This document shows, piece by piece, positions 17,029-25,605 of a stretch of 64,000 nt of DNA (position 1 is its first letter; the number at the start of each line of letters is the position of its first letter). The position numbers and the translations under genes were made by a program. Source of the DNA: Rhodospirillum rubrum ATCC 11170 (GTDB lineage: Bacteria > Pseudomonadota > Alphaproteobacteria > Rhodospirillales > Rhodospirillaceae); contig NC_007643.1 in assembly GCF_000013085.1 (NCBI RefSeq), forward strand, positions 3,357,501 to 3,421,500, read 5' to 3'. The notes below the pieces were generated by a model, which saw only the letters and a list, made by a program, of their open reading frames with translations, searched no databases and had not been told where the DNA came from.

Positions 17029-17781
17029 ATGGATATGATGGACGAGCCCGGTCTCGGCGCGGCGGAGACCACACCGCCCGACAGGGACGCGCTGATCCTG
17101 GTCGTCGAAGACGAACCCGATATCGCCGACATCCTGAGGGCCTATCTCGAACGCGCCGGAATGCGCGTCGTAAGCGCGCGGGACGGGCGGCGAGCCTTGG
17201 ACCTTCACGCCTCGCTCAATCCCGATTTGCTGCTGCTCGATGTGCAGATGCCGGTGATGGACGGATGGCGGGTGCTCTCCGAGCTACGCCACCGCGGCGA
17301 CACGCCGGTCATCATGCTGACGGCGCTCGATCAGGACATCGATAAACTGATGGGCTTGCGCATCGGCGCCGATGATTACGTGGTGAAACCGTTCAATCCG
17401 GCGGAAGTCGTCGCCCGGGTCCGCGCCGTGCTGCGTCGCATGGGCGGAGACGGCGGAGAGCGGGCGCGGCGCGTGCTGCGTTTCGGCACGCTGAGGATCG
17501 ATCTCGACGGGCACGAAGCCATGGTCGAGGACGACGGCGGGCGGTGTCTGGCCATCGATCTCACGCTGACCGAATTTCGCCTTCTGGTTCACTTGGCCCG
17601 GACTCCCAAACGGGTCTTCAGCCGGATGGAGCTTCTGGGCGCCTGCCTGCCCGAGGGCGAGGCCCTGGAGCGCACCGTTGACAGTCATCTGAGCAAGTTG
17701 CGCAAGAAACTCGAAGCCTTCGGCGTGATGGGCGTCCCCACCAATGTTCGCGGCGTCGGCTATCGCTTCGGAGGGGGATGA
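17029..17781 (+). CDS. OmpR-family response regulator (BaeR-like), efflux-linked
   Basis: About 250 residues. The receiver domain has VVEDEPDIADIL (acidic pocket), LLLLDVQMPVMDG with phospho-acceptor Asp71, the Thr switch in VIMLTA, and the Lys in DDYVVKPF. The C-terminal winged helix has LTEFRLLVHLARTPKRVFSRMELL and RTVDSHLSKLRKKLEAFG...VRGVGYRFG. The receiver's DIDKLMGLRIGADDYVVKPFNPAEVVARV resembles BaeR, a regulator of RND pumps. Divergent from the efflux operon, so it probably controls it. The start at 17029 is preceded by a purine-rich stretch; ATGs at 17035 and 17038 are alternatives. Confidence 0.91.
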   Translation: MDMMDEPGLGAAETTPPDRDALILVVEDEPDIADILRAYLERAGMRVVSARDGRRALDLHASLNPDLLLLDVQMPVMDGWRVLSELRHRGDTPVIMLTALDQDIDKLMGLRIGADDYVVKPFNPAEVVARVRAVLRRMGGDGGERARRVLRFGTLRIDLDGHEAMVEDDGGRCLAIDLTLTEFRLLVHLARTPKRVFSRMELLGACLPEGEALERTVDSHLSKLRKKLEAFGVMGVPTNVRGVGYRFGGG

Positions 17782-18845
17782 GGTCGATGGCCTCGGGGAA
17801 GAAAACTTCGGGATTGCGCCGACAGATTTTCCTTTCGATGACGGTCATGGCCTTCAGTGTCGTCCTGCTGTCGATATGCGGATCCTATGTGTTCTATGCG
17901 GTCTTCCTGACCTATTCCCCGTCCAGCATCTCCGATGACCTGCTGCCCGCTCCGGCGGAGGTCGCCTGGATGACCGTCACGATGCTGGCGGCCCTGCTTC
18001 TCGCCGCCGTGATCGCCATCCGATTGGCGCGGCGGATCCTGACGCCGCTCAACTCCGTCGCCGACAGCCTGCATCGGATGGCGGAGGGCGACCTTTCGGC
18101 CCGGGCGGTCGCCGACGATCTGTCGATGGGCGAAGCCACGCGTCTGGTGGCCGATTTCAACAACATGGCCGAGCGCCTGGATGGCATGGCGCGGGAACGC
18201 GCCTTCTGGAACGCCGCGATCGCCCACGAATTGCGAACGCCCGTGACGGTTCTTCGCGGTCGCCTTCAAGGTTTGGCGGAGGGGGTGTTCGAACCCACCC
18301 CCGCCATGTTCTCGGGGCTGCTGATCCATATGGAGGGGTTGAGCCGGCTGGTCGAGGATTTGCGCGTGCTGGGCCTGGACGAAAGCGGGCGGCTGGAGTT
18401 GCGGCTGGAGCAATGCGACCTCGCCGCCGAAATCGCGGCGCTGATCAACGCCTTCGAGCCCAATCTGCGCGCCGCCGGTTTCGTTCTCGCCCAGGATCTG
18501 GACGGAGGCGAGGTCGTCTGCGACCCGATGCGGATTCGGCAGGCGCTCTCGGCGCTGCTCGACAACGCCATCCATCACGCCGAACCCGGAGCCCTTCAGG
18601 TTCGCCTCCGCCTGGAGGACGAGCGGATCCGCCTTCAGGTCGAAGACAAGGGGCCGGGCATCCCGACCGACCTCATGGAGTGCGTGTTCGATGCGTTCCG
18701 CCGTGGCGCGAAGCCGCGCCTGGGCGGAGGTAGTGGTTTGGGATTGGCCGTCGTAAGGGCCATCGCCCGCGCCCATGGCGGAGAAGCCGCCTGCCGGGCC
18801 TCCGATAGCCAGGGAACGATCTTCGAACTGACGTGGCCCGCCTGA
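17778..18845 (+). CDS. Sensor histidine kinase (BaeS-like), efflux-linked
   Basis: 355 residues, start overlapping the regulator stop as ATGA, so the pair is translationally coupled. Two membrane helices (about 18-45 and 63-82) enclose a short periplasmic loop of only about 17 residues, too small for a large ligand domain. Then HAMP (RILTPLNSVADSLHRMAEGDL), HisKA with His150 in AHELRTPVTVLRG, and HATPase (LLDNAIHHAEPG, DKGPGIP, GGGSGLGLAVV). The short loop suggests sensing within or at the membrane. Likely partner of the regulator at 17029 and, through it, of the divergent efflux operon. Confidence 0.91.
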   Translation: MRSMASGKKTSGLRRQIFLSMTVMAFSVVLLSICGSYVFYAVFLTYSPSSISDDLLPAPAEVAWMTVTMLAALLLAAVIAIRLARRILTPLNSVADSLHRMAEGDLSARAVADDLSMGEATRLVADFNNMAERLDGMARERAFWNAAIAHELRTPVTVLRGRLQGLAEGVFEPTPAMFSGLLIHMEGLSRLVEDLRVLGLDESGRLELRLEQCDLAAEIAALINAFEPNLRAAGFVLAQDLDGGEVVCDPMRIRQALSALLDNAIHHAEPGALQVRLRLEDERIRLQVEDKGPGIPTDLMECVFDAFRRGAKPRLGGGSGLGLAVVRAIARAHGGEAACRASDSQGTIFELTWPA

Positions 18846-18963
18846 GGCCGGCGGCCGTGCTCCGCCCGCTCCTGTCGCGGCGCGGCGCCCTTAAGGCGGC
18901 AGGCGTGAAACCGGGGCGCCGCCTACCGCTCTAAAAGTCTAATCGTTAAGCAAATCCACTCTT

Positions 18964-20241
18964 CTAATCGCGCAGGCGTTCGATGGTGGCGCCGCAGGCG
19001 GCCAGCTTGTCCTCCACCCGTTCATAGCCGCGATCGAGATGATAGACCCGGTTGATGATGGTCTCGCCCGAAGCCGCCAGGGCGGCCAGCACCAGACAGA
19101 CCGAAGCCCGCAGATCGGTGGCCATCACCTGGGCGCCCGACAGGCCGGCGACGCCGCGCACGATCGCCGAGCCGCCATGGATATTGATATCGGCGCCCAT
19201 GCGGCTCAGTTCGGGCACATGCATGAAGCGGTTTTCAAAGATGCTTTCGGTGATCATCGAAGCGCCCCGGGCCGTGCTCATCACCGCCATCCATTGCGCC
19301 TGCATATCGGTGGGAAAGCCGGGGAAGGGCTCGGTCATCACGTCAACGCCGGTCAACGCGCTGGTTCGGGCGTCGATTTCCAGGCCACCCTCGATGGCGG
19401 TGACCACGACTCCGGCGCGGCGCAGGTGATCGACCAGCGATTCCACCAGATCAAGCCGGGTTCCCGTCAGGGTCAGCCGGCCGCGCGTCGCCGCCGCCGC
19501 CAGGGCATAGGTGCCGGTTTCGATGCGATCGGGGACCACGGCGTGGCTGGTCCCGCCCAGCGTGTCCACACCCTCTACCCGCAGGGTTCCGGTGCCGATG
19601 CCGTCGATCTTCGCCCCCATCGCCCGCAGGCACAGCGCCAGATCGGTGATCTCGGGCTCGCGGGCGACGTTTTCCAGCAGGGTCTCGCCCTCGGCCAGGG
19701 TCGCCGCCATCAGGGCGTTTTCGGTGCCGCCGACGGTGACCTTGGGGAAGGTGATCTTCGCCCCCTTGAGCCGGCCCTCGACGCTGGCGTGGATATAGCC
19801 TTCCTTCAGTTCGATATGGGCGCCCAGGGCTTCCAGGGCCTTGAGGTGCAGATCGACCGGCCGGGTGCCGATGGCGCAGCCGCCGGGCAAGGAGACGCGG
19901 GCGCGGCCGTGGCGGGCGACCAGCGGCCCGAGCACCAGGATCGAGGCGCGCATCTTGCGCACCAGATCATAGGGGGCGGTGGTATCGGACAGGCCCGAGG
20001 CGTCAAGATCGATATGGCGACCGGCGCTGGACTCGGCGCCATTGAGCAAGGTCCCCACCCCCATCTGGCCGAGCAGCGCCGCCATCGTGCGGATATCGGC
20101 CAGATCGGGCAGATTGGTCAGGGTCACCGGCTGGTCGGTCAGCAGACAGACCGGCATCAAGGTCAGCGCCGCGTTCTTGGCCCCCCCGATCCGGATGGTG
20201 CCATCAAGCGGAGCGCCGCCGACAATGCGTATCCTGTCCAT
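18964..20241 (-). CDS. murA: UDP-N-acetylglucosamine 1-carboxyvinyltransferase
   Basis: 425 residues, the family's normal length. MurA joins phosphoenolpyruvate to UDP-GlcNAc in the first committed step of peptidoglycan synthesis, in the cytoplasm. Lys22-Asn23 (GGAKNAAL), the catalytic Cys122 loop ([15 protein letters not shown]) and the closing FPTDMQAQ segment are all present; the cysteine implies fosfomycin sensitivity. The start is an ATG with a weak ribosome site. A 29-base imperfect palindrome lies just upstream (20271-20299). It is convergent with the BaeS-like kinase and downstream of a 60-residue gene on the same strand. Confidence 0.96.
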
Positions 20242-20270
20242 AACCGGAAAGACCTTCCAAACTTTCTAAG

Positions 20271-20299
20271 CGGGCCGGCGGAATTGATTCTGCGGCCCG
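20271..20299. promoter_or_regulatory. Imperfect palindrome in the murA leader
   Basis: CGGGCCG (20271-20277) pairs exactly with CGGCCCG (20293-20299), with an inner GAAT/ATTC pair around a TG centre. It starts 30 bases upstream of the murA start codon. It could be an operator or an RNA hairpin in the 5' leader; a terminator is unlikely because no T-run follows on the murA strand. Confidence 0.45.
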
Positions 20300-20431
20300 G
20301 CGACGGAAGGGCGTTTCCTATCCCATAACGGCGCGGCGCGCCAGATCAAAACTGAGCGCGAGAGACCGCGATTCGCTTAGAAACTTTTGTCTAGAATCAA
20401 CAGATTAAGCAGAGATCGACCCACCGAAGGC

Positions 20432-20614
20432 CTAATCCGCGGACGGCTTGGCGCGGGCGCGGGCCTGATCCTTGCGCCGGCGCAGGTTTTCGCGCAAGGC
20501 GGCGGCCTCGCGTTCCAGGCGGTCGACATCGCGCTGCGGGGCGGGTTGGCGGCGGGTGGGAGGAGCCTTGGGCGCGCCACCGTCCTTGTCGTCAAAATCG
20601 CGGGATTGGGTCAT
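20432..20614 (-). CDS. Small charged protein upstream of murA, unknown function
   Basis: 60 residues (MTQSRDFDDKDGG...). The N-terminal half is acidic and Pro-rich, the C-terminal half a basic amphipathic helix (DVDRLEREAAALRENLRRRKDQARARA). Short proteins with an Arg-rich ALRxNLRRRKxQxRAR tail are common in alphaproteobacteria, but I know of no assigned role. No clear ribosome site precedes the ATG. It reads toward murA with about 190 bases between them, so a shared transcript is possible. Confidence 0.6.
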   Translation of the reverse strand: MTQSRDFDDKDGGAPKAPPTRRQPAPQRDVDRLEREAAALRENLRRRKDQARARAKPSAD

Positions 20615-20754
20615 GGGGGCGATTGTGCCCGCGATCCCCGTCCCGGCAAACCAAAAAACGCCGAAATCATCCCTTGCATCCCCCGAAGCGCTGTGGCACT
20701 TTCCGCCGCCTTCGAGGGGCCCGGGCTTTTCCCGGATTTCTCGCGGAAAATCGT

Positions 20755-20829
20755 GCCGCCGTAGCTCAGGGGTAGAGCACACCCTTGGTAAGGGTGGGGT
20801 CGGGTGTTCGATTCACCCCGGCGGCACCA
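20755..20829 (+). tRNA. tRNA-Thr (anticodon GGT), copy 1
   Basis: Full cloverleaf: acceptor GCCGCCG with CGGCGGC, D-arm GCTC/GAGC, anticodon stem CACCC/GGGTG around loop TTGGTAA (anticodon GGT, reading ACC), and T-loop TTCGATT. The CCA end is encoded. Identical over its length to the gene at 20995. Confidence 0.97.
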
Positions 20830-20948
20830 GTTTCCCGGTCCGCTATCGGCCTTTTTCTTTGGAAAAGCGCCTTGCCAGGACCGGCGCCTTGTGTCACTTT
20901 GCGCGCCTTCCCGCCGACCCTTGACATCGGGTCTATCCCTCGGGAAAC

Positions 20949-20987
20949 GGGGCCTTTTGGGCCCCTTGGCCGTCCCTTCGCGGGACG
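20949..20987. other. Two adjacent hairpins between the tRNA-Thr genes
   Basis: GGGGCC/GGCCCC (20949-20965, loop TTTTG) is followed at once by CGTCCC/GGGACG (20971-20987, loop TTCGC). They end 7 bases before the second tRNA-Thr. There is no long T-run, so a terminator role for the first tRNA or a processing signal for the second is only possible, not shown. Confidence 0.4.
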
Positions 20988-20994
20988 CTGGCAT

Positions 20995-21069
20995 GCCGCC
21001 GTAGCTCAGGGGTAGAGCACACCCTTGGTAAGGGTGGGGTCGGGTGTTCGATTCACCCCGGCGGCACCA
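20995..21069 (+). tRNA. tRNA-Thr (anticodon GGT), copy 2
   Basis: Same 75 bases as the gene at 20755, at an offset of exactly 240. Complete cloverleaf and encoded CCA. Flanking sequences of the two copies differ, so the duplication is confined to the tRNA gene. Confidence 0.97.
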
Positions 21070-21306
21070 TTTTCCCACGCCCCATACGTGCGGGAAACGC
21101 TCCCTTCACGGGACCGTTTGGTCTTTTCTTCTTGACAAAAATCCCGAGTCGCGAAAAACCCGCCCTTGCGGCGCGAGTCAGGCCGTTCTCCCCTCCTAAA
21201 ACGCCGAGTACATTCATTGGGTTACCTTTGAGCGCAGCGACTTGTTGTCAAAGCGCCCGCCCCAAGAGCATGATCATGGTCAGATATCTTTGGAGGGCAG
21301 AAGGCC

Positions 21307-21870
21307 ATGGACTCCCAGCAGAACATTGATCTCGGCGGCACCGCTTTGGCGGCGCAGGCTTATGCGCCCCCCCGGATCGAACCGGCGGCCCCTCTACCGA
21401 CCGAGGACGCGGTGGCCCCCAGCGGGGCGACGGCGACCCGGCAGGAAAGCCGGCGGCCCAACGGCGATGGTCCCTTGCTCAACCCGCGCATGATTCTCGA
21501 CCCCAAGCTTTATGTGAACGTCGCCAAATACTCCTTTAACAACGGAAGCGTGCAATTCCAGGTTCCTTCCCGCGACCAGCTTGAGGCCTATCAACGCAAT
21601 CAGGACGCTCAGGCCACGGTGGTCCAAGCCGAGAAGGTCGAAGTCACCGACCGCAAGGTGGTTGAAAAGACCAGCGAGGTTCAGCAGGTCACCGACGGCG
21701 AAGGGCCGGCCGAGACCCAGGCTTCGGGCATAGTCGCCGCCTCGGTCGTCAGCCAGACCACCACGGTCGATCCGTCGGGCGCCTCCCGCGCCGATACCGG
21801 TCGCCCGGCGGCGGCCGCCGCCCCCCGGCAGGTCAGCGCGCCCGGACAGACCGTGGAACTGGAGGCGTAA
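21307..21870 (+). CDS. Unknown 187-residue low-complexity protein
   Basis: Start ATG at 21307 with GGAGG 10 bases upstream. The first 60 residues are Pro/Ala-rich and probably disordered. A conserved-looking core follows: MILDPKLYVNVAKYSFNNGSVQFQVPSRDQLEAYQRNQ (about residues 62-99; longest quoted pieces are the ILDPKLYVNV and QFQVPS segments). The tail is rich in Val, Thr, Gln and Ala with no cysteines. No signal peptide or membrane segment. It stands alone between tRNA-Thr and tRNA-Asp and has its own terminator. I do not recognise the family; a structural or flagellum-associated role is conceivable but unsupported. Confidence 0.7.
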   Translation: MDSQQNIDLGGTALAAQAYAPPRIEPAAPLPTEDAVAPSGATATRQESRRPNGDGPLLNPRMILDPKLYVNVAKYSFNNGSVQFQVPSRDQLEAYQRNQDAQATVVQAEKVEVTDRKVVEKTSEVQQVTDGEGPAETQASGIVAASVVSQTTTVDPSGASRADTGRPAAAAAPRQVSAPGQTVELEA

Positions 21871-21944
21871 AAGCCGATCAAGGCACCCCGGCCCGATGTG
21901 GGCCGCCTTGACCTTGCGGTTTTCCTGTTTTTCTCCGTTTTTAG

Positions 21945-21976
21945 CCCCTCGCGCGAACTTCGCGCGGGGGGTTTTT
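21945..21976 (+). terminator. Rho-independent terminator after the 187-residue gene
   Basis: CCCCTCGCGCG pairs with CGCGCGGGGGG (one T-G pair) around an AACTT loop and is followed by TTTTT. It lies about 75 bases after the stop at 21870. Confidence 0.9.
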
Positions 21977-22104
21977 ATCATCGGGCGCGGAATGGCGCCG
22001 TTTTGGCCGCGACGACGACCCCCCGATAAAAAAATGCGATAAGACCGCATTTCTTGCTTGCGCCCCCCGAAAGACACCGATATAAACCGCCACCTCGGAA
22101 CGAC

Positions 22105-22181
22105 GCGGGTGTAGCTCAGTTGGTTAGAGCGCTGGCCTGTCACGCCAGAGGTCGCCGGTTCAAGTCCGGTCACTCGCGCCA
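22105..22181 (+). tRNA. tRNA-Asp (anticodon GTC)
   Basis: Cloverleaf with acceptor GCGGGTG/CACTCGC, D-arm GCTC/GAGC, anticodon stem CTGGC/GCCAG around CTGTCAC (anticodon GTC), T-stem GCCGG/CCGGT and loop TTCAAGT, G discriminator, encoded CCA. Confidence 0.97.
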
Positions 22182-22196
22182 TCCGAAGGAAGATCA

Positions 22197-22222
22197 GGCC
22201 CCCTCACGGGGGCCTTTCTTTT
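22197..22222 (+). terminator. Terminator of tRNA-Asp
   Basis: GGCCCCC/GGGGGCC stem with a TCAC loop followed by TTTCTTTT, 16 bases after the tRNA CCA end. It ends 37 bases before the stop of the convergent EAL gene. Confidence 0.88.
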
Positions 22223-22258
22223 GCGCGTTTTCCAAGGGTTATCCCGGCTCGGGATAGG

Positions 22259-23017
22259 TCACCCCAGGTCGGGAAAGACGATCTCGGCCTCGGTGATCAA
22301 CCGGCCAAGCTTGGGCCGGGCGAACAGGTAGCCCTGGAAACGGGTGATGCCCATGGCGACCAGGGCACGCAATTCGCCAAGGGTTTCCACGCCCTCGGCC
22401 ACCACATCGATGGCCAGCCGCTCGCAGATGCCGACAAGTCCGCCGACGATGGCCTGCCGCACCCGATCCTCGCCGATGCCCTCGACCAGAAGACGGTCGA
22501 TCTTCAGGCAATCGGGCTGGAAATCGGCCAGCAGCCCCAAACCGGCATAGCCCGTTCCGAAATCATCCAGCGCCGTCTGAAAGCCGAAGCGGTGGTAGGT
22601 GGCGACGATGGCGCGCAGATGGTCGCGATCCATCACCCTTTCGTTCTCGGTGAACTCGAAGGTGATGCGGTCCATAGGAAAGCCCAGGCGGCGGGCGGTG
22701 TCCAAGGTCAGCCGCAAACAGGTTTCCGCGTGGTAGACCGCATTGGGCAGGAAATTGATATTGAGGCGGGCGGTCATCGCCTGGGCGACCGCCAGTTCGA
22801 TCGCCTTGGTTCGGCAGGCCTGATCGAAGGCGTAAAGGGTCTCGGGGGTAACCCGCGCCAAAACCGCCTGGGCCCCCTCGCCGTCCACGCCGCGCACCAA
22901 GGCCTCATAGGCATAAATGCGCCGCGTGGGCAGATCGACGACGGGCTGAAAGGCCATGGTGAACTCGAAGCCCAGGGATCGCTTGCACTCTCCCCCGCAG
23001 GCCGGCGTCTCGGGCAT
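22259..23017 (-). CDS. Stand-alone EAL-domain protein (cyclic-di-GMP phosphodiesterase-like)
   Basis: 252 residues, essentially one EAL domain. Key motifs: YEALVRG (Glu39), NFLPN in the NxSp position, FEFTENE, LDDFGTGYAGL (double Asp and loop 6 region), LKIDR, VVAEGVET and FQGYLFARP. The metal and catalytic positions I can map are kept, so it probably hydrolyses c-di-GMP to pGpG. Start ATG 23017 has AAGGA 7 bases upstream; a TTG at 23038 would add seven residues. It lies downstream of a hybrid sensor kinase on the same strand, with three tandem 17-base repeats between them, suggesting a shared signalling unit controlling motility or biofilm. Confidence 0.9.
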   Translation of the reverse strand: MPETPACGGECKRSLGFEFTMAFQPVVDLPTRRIYAYEALVRGVDGEGAQAVLARVTPETLYAFDQACRTKAIELAVAQAMTARLNINFLPNAVYHAETCLRLTLDTARRLGFPMDRITFEFTENERVMDRDHLRAIVATYHRFGFQTALDDFGTGYAGLGLLADFQPDCLKIDRLLVEGIGEDRVRQAIVGGLVGICERLAIDVVAEGVETLGELRALVAMGITRFQGYLFARPKLGRLITEAEIVFPDLG

Positions 23018-23030
23018 CGCGCAGTCCTTC

Positions 23031-23081
23031 TCTGACAAAAGGGGGGCTCTGACAAAAGGGGGGCTCTGACAAAAGCGGGGC
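23031..23081. repeat. Three tandem 17-bp repeats between kinase and EAL genes
   Basis: The unit TCTGACAAAAGGGGGGC occurs at 23031, 23048 and 23065; the first two copies are identical and the third has one change. They fill nearly the whole 69-base gap and lie just upstream of the EAL ribosome site (read on the minus strand). Confidence 0.93.
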
Positions 23082-23086
23082 GCGAC

Positions 23087-25540
23087 TCAGGCGCCCCGGC
23101 GCTGGGGCGGAATCCCTTCCAGGGCGTCCTCGCCCATTTCCTCGGCCAGGGCGGCGCGCAGGTCGAAGGTGCGCACCGGCTTGTGCAGCAAACGAAAGCC
23201 GCTGGCCGTGACCTCGCGCAGGCGCTCGGGCGAGGTATCGCCGGTGACGATCACCCCGGGGATGGTCACGCCAAAGGCCTGACGCAGGCTTTGCACCGCC
23301 GCCACGCCGGTCCCCCCGGCCTGAAGGCGATAGTCGGCGATGATCACCGCCGGCGCCTTTGGCGACCCGCGCAAGGCCTCGAAGGCTTCCAGCATGTCCT
23401 GGGCGGCCACCACGTCGAAGCCCCAGTCCTCGAGCAGCAGGGCCATGCCGTCGAGCACGGCGCTGTCATCGTCGATCACCACCGCCAGGGTGCCATCGCG
23501 GATGGCCGGCAGGCCGGTGGCCGTCCACGAGGTCACGGCCGCTTCCATCTCTTCGGGCGAGGCCTGGGGCAAAGCCACCTCGAACATCGTTCCCCGGCCA
23601 ACCTCGGAGCGCACCGCGACGGGATGACCAAGCAACTGCGACAGCCTGCGGACGATGGCCAGCCCCAGGCCCAGCCCCTGGGCCCGGTCGCGCCCCTGAT
23701 TGCCCACCTGATAGAATTCTTCAAAAATCAGATCCAGACGGTCGGCGGGAATGCCGATGCCGCTGTCCCAGACCTGGAAAACCACGGTCCCGCCCCGTCG
23801 CCGGCATCCCAGAACCACGCCGCCGCTCTGGGTATAGCGGTAGGCGTTGGTAACAAGATTGCGCAAGATCCGTTCCACCAGCGTATCATCGCTACAGGCC
23901 ATCAGCGCGCTTTTGACGACCCGGAAACGCAGGCCCTTGGCCTCGAACAGCGGCCGCATCTCCGTATCCATGCGCTCAAGGATATTGTTCACGGCGAAGG
24001 GCTGGGGGGCGGCGGTGACGATGCCGGCATCGAGCTTGGACACATCGAGCAGCGAATCGAGCAGGTCGCCCAGGGCATTGACCGATTGCCCCACCCGTTG
24101 CACCAGTTCATAGGCGCGGGGCTGCTCGCGGACCTGACGGGTCAGCAGACCGACATAGATGTTGAGCGCCTGCATCGGTTGGCGCAGATCGTGGCTGGCC
24201 GCGGCCAGAAAGCGGGATTTCGAGGTGCTGGCCGCCTCGGCCCGGGCCAGGGCGTCGCGCACGGCGGCTTCCACTTCGACCCGCTTGGTGGTGTCAAGAA
24301 GCAGCCCGACATACCCCAGAACCTCGCCGCCTTCGAGGTGGGGGATGAAAGTCGCCTGGAAGCGCCGCGTGTGACCATCGGGATCGACGAACTCGGAATC
24401 GAAGTCGACCCGCTCCCCGGCCAGCGCCGCCTTGCGGCCGGCCAGGGTGGCCTCATTGAGCAGCGGATCGACGCCCTCGCGGAAGGGCCGTCCCAGCAGA
24501 TCGGTCGGCGGCTTGCCCAGCCAGTCGGTCACCCGGCGATTGACGAATTTGAAGGTGTCGGCCTCATCGACATAGAAGACGACGCCGGGCAGGTTGTCGG
24601 TGATCAGCCGAATGAACTGCTCGCGTCGGCATAACTCCTGATGAACCCGCTTTTCGGCGGTGACATCGCGCGAACAGGCGGCGATGGCCACGGTTCGCCC
24701 CTCGCCATCCGGGATTGGGGAAAAGGTGTGCTCGCGCCACCGATCGCCGCTGCGATCGACGAAGCGCACCGCCTTGCCGCCATCGATCACCTCGCGCACC
24801 CGGGTCTGGCGGACCCAGGCCACCGCCGGTGGCGAGAAGGCGGCCAGCGGCTGACCGATCACCTGATCGCGCGCCACCCCGAGGATCACGGTTCCGGCGG
24901 TATTGATAAAGCCGATACGGCCATCGGGCTCGATGCGCATGATCGATTCGTCGATGGCATTGAGCACGGCGCTCAGCCGGGCCTCGCGCTCGGTAACCGT
25001 CTGGTCAAGCCGCCGCCAATGCGACACATCAAGCAAGGTCCATAGGGTCAGCCCCGACAGGCCGGCGGCGTTCCCCGCCTCGGCCGGGTCGAGGGTGAAA
25101 GCGCCCGGCGGCAGGCTTTGGCGAATCGCCAGAAGACAGACCCCCTGGTCAAGGCTGCCTCCTTCGATCAACCGCCGCTCGACGACCAGCCCGTCGGTGG
25201 TCCGCGCCGGGCGCAAAGGCAGGGCCTTTTCCCAAAAGCCATCCAGCGAGGGTTCGCTGCCGGCGGTCGGCGCGAGGTGGGCAAGCAGCCTTGCCGCCGC
25301 CCGGTTCCGATAGGCCACCCGCCCATCGCCCCCGGTCACCACCACCGCTTCATCGAGGTTATCAAGCAGATGCGGCCCGCGGGCCCGGGCCAAACGCTCG
25401 CCCCTGCGGCAGGCCAGGCGCAGGGACCACGCCCAGGCCCCGGCCAGGAAGCCGCCTCCCAGAACCCACAGGGCTATCTGGGCGCCATCCCCGACGCCGC
25501 CTGCGATCCACCCCGTCGAGTCCGCCAGTCCATTGATCAT
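23087..25540 (-). CDS. Membrane hybrid histidine kinase with PAS domains and C-terminal receiver
   Basis: 817 residues. One membrane helix near residues 20-40, then PAS-type regions (about 70-170 degenerate, 200-310, 325-435; e.g. RIEPDGRIGFINTAG and VDEADTFKFVNRRVTDWLG), HisKA with His450 in ASHDLRQPMQALNIY, a HATPase domain ([25 protein letters not shown]) and a C-terminal receiver with Asp736 in IIADYRL and Lys in LHKPV. This build matches NahK/FIST-type hybrid kinases that pass phosphate on to a separate phosphotransfer protein or regulator. No regulator gene adjoins it. The downstream EAL gene is the natural candidate for output or co-regulation. Confidence 0.9.
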   Translation of the reverse strand: MINGLADSTGWIAGGVGDGAQIALWVLGGGFLAGAWAWSLRLACRRGERLARARGPHLLDNLDEAVVVTGGDGRVAYRNRAAARLLAHLAPTAGSEPSLDGFWEKALPLRPARTTDGLVVERRLIEGGSLDQGVCLLAIRQSLPPGAFTLDPAEAGNAAGLSGLTLWTLLDVSHWRRLDQTVTEREARLSAVLNAIDESIMRIEPDGRIGFINTAGTVILGVARDQVIGQPLAAFSPPAVAWVRQTRVREVIDGGKAVRFVDRSGDRWREHTFSPIPDGEGRTVAIAACSRDVTAEKRVHQELCRREQFIRLITDNLPGVVFYVDEADTFKFVNRRVTDWLGKPPTDLLGRPFREGVDPLLNEATLAGRKAALAGERVDFDSEFVDPDGHTRRFQATFIPHLEGGEVLGYVGLLLDTTKRVEVEAAVRDALARAEAASTSKSRFLAAASHDLRQPMQALNIYVGLLTRQVREQPRAYELVQRVGQSVNALGDLLDSLLDVSKLDAGIVTAAPQPFAVNNILERMDTEMRPLFEAKGLRFRVVKSALMACSDDTLVERILRNLVTNAYRYTQSGGVVLGCRRRGGTVVFQVWDSGIGIPADRLDLIFEEFYQVGNQGRDRAQGLGLGLAIVRRLSQLLGHPVAVRSEVGRGTMFEVALPQASPEEMEAAVTSWTATGLPAIRDGTLAVVIDDDSAVLDGMALLLEDWGFDVVAAQDMLEAFEALRGSPKAPAVIIADYRLQAGGTGVAAVQSLRQAFGVTIPGVIVTGDTSPERLREVTASGFRLLHKPVRTFDLRAALAEEMGEDALEGIPPQRRGA

Positions 25541-25605
25541 GCGGATCCCTTTGCCATAACCAAGCGGGTCAGCTTATCGCCTTCCGCCCCGCTGTCACAG
25601 CCCGC

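Noticed and set aside
20611-21078. Minus-strand frame with a repeated CRRGESNTRPHPYQGC motif
   Set aside because: The repeat is the reverse complement of the two tRNA-Thr genes, a well-known spurious translation.
23031-23081. 17-bp tandem repeats as a CRISPR array
   Set aside because: The units are directly adjacent without spacers and too short; no cas gene is nearby.
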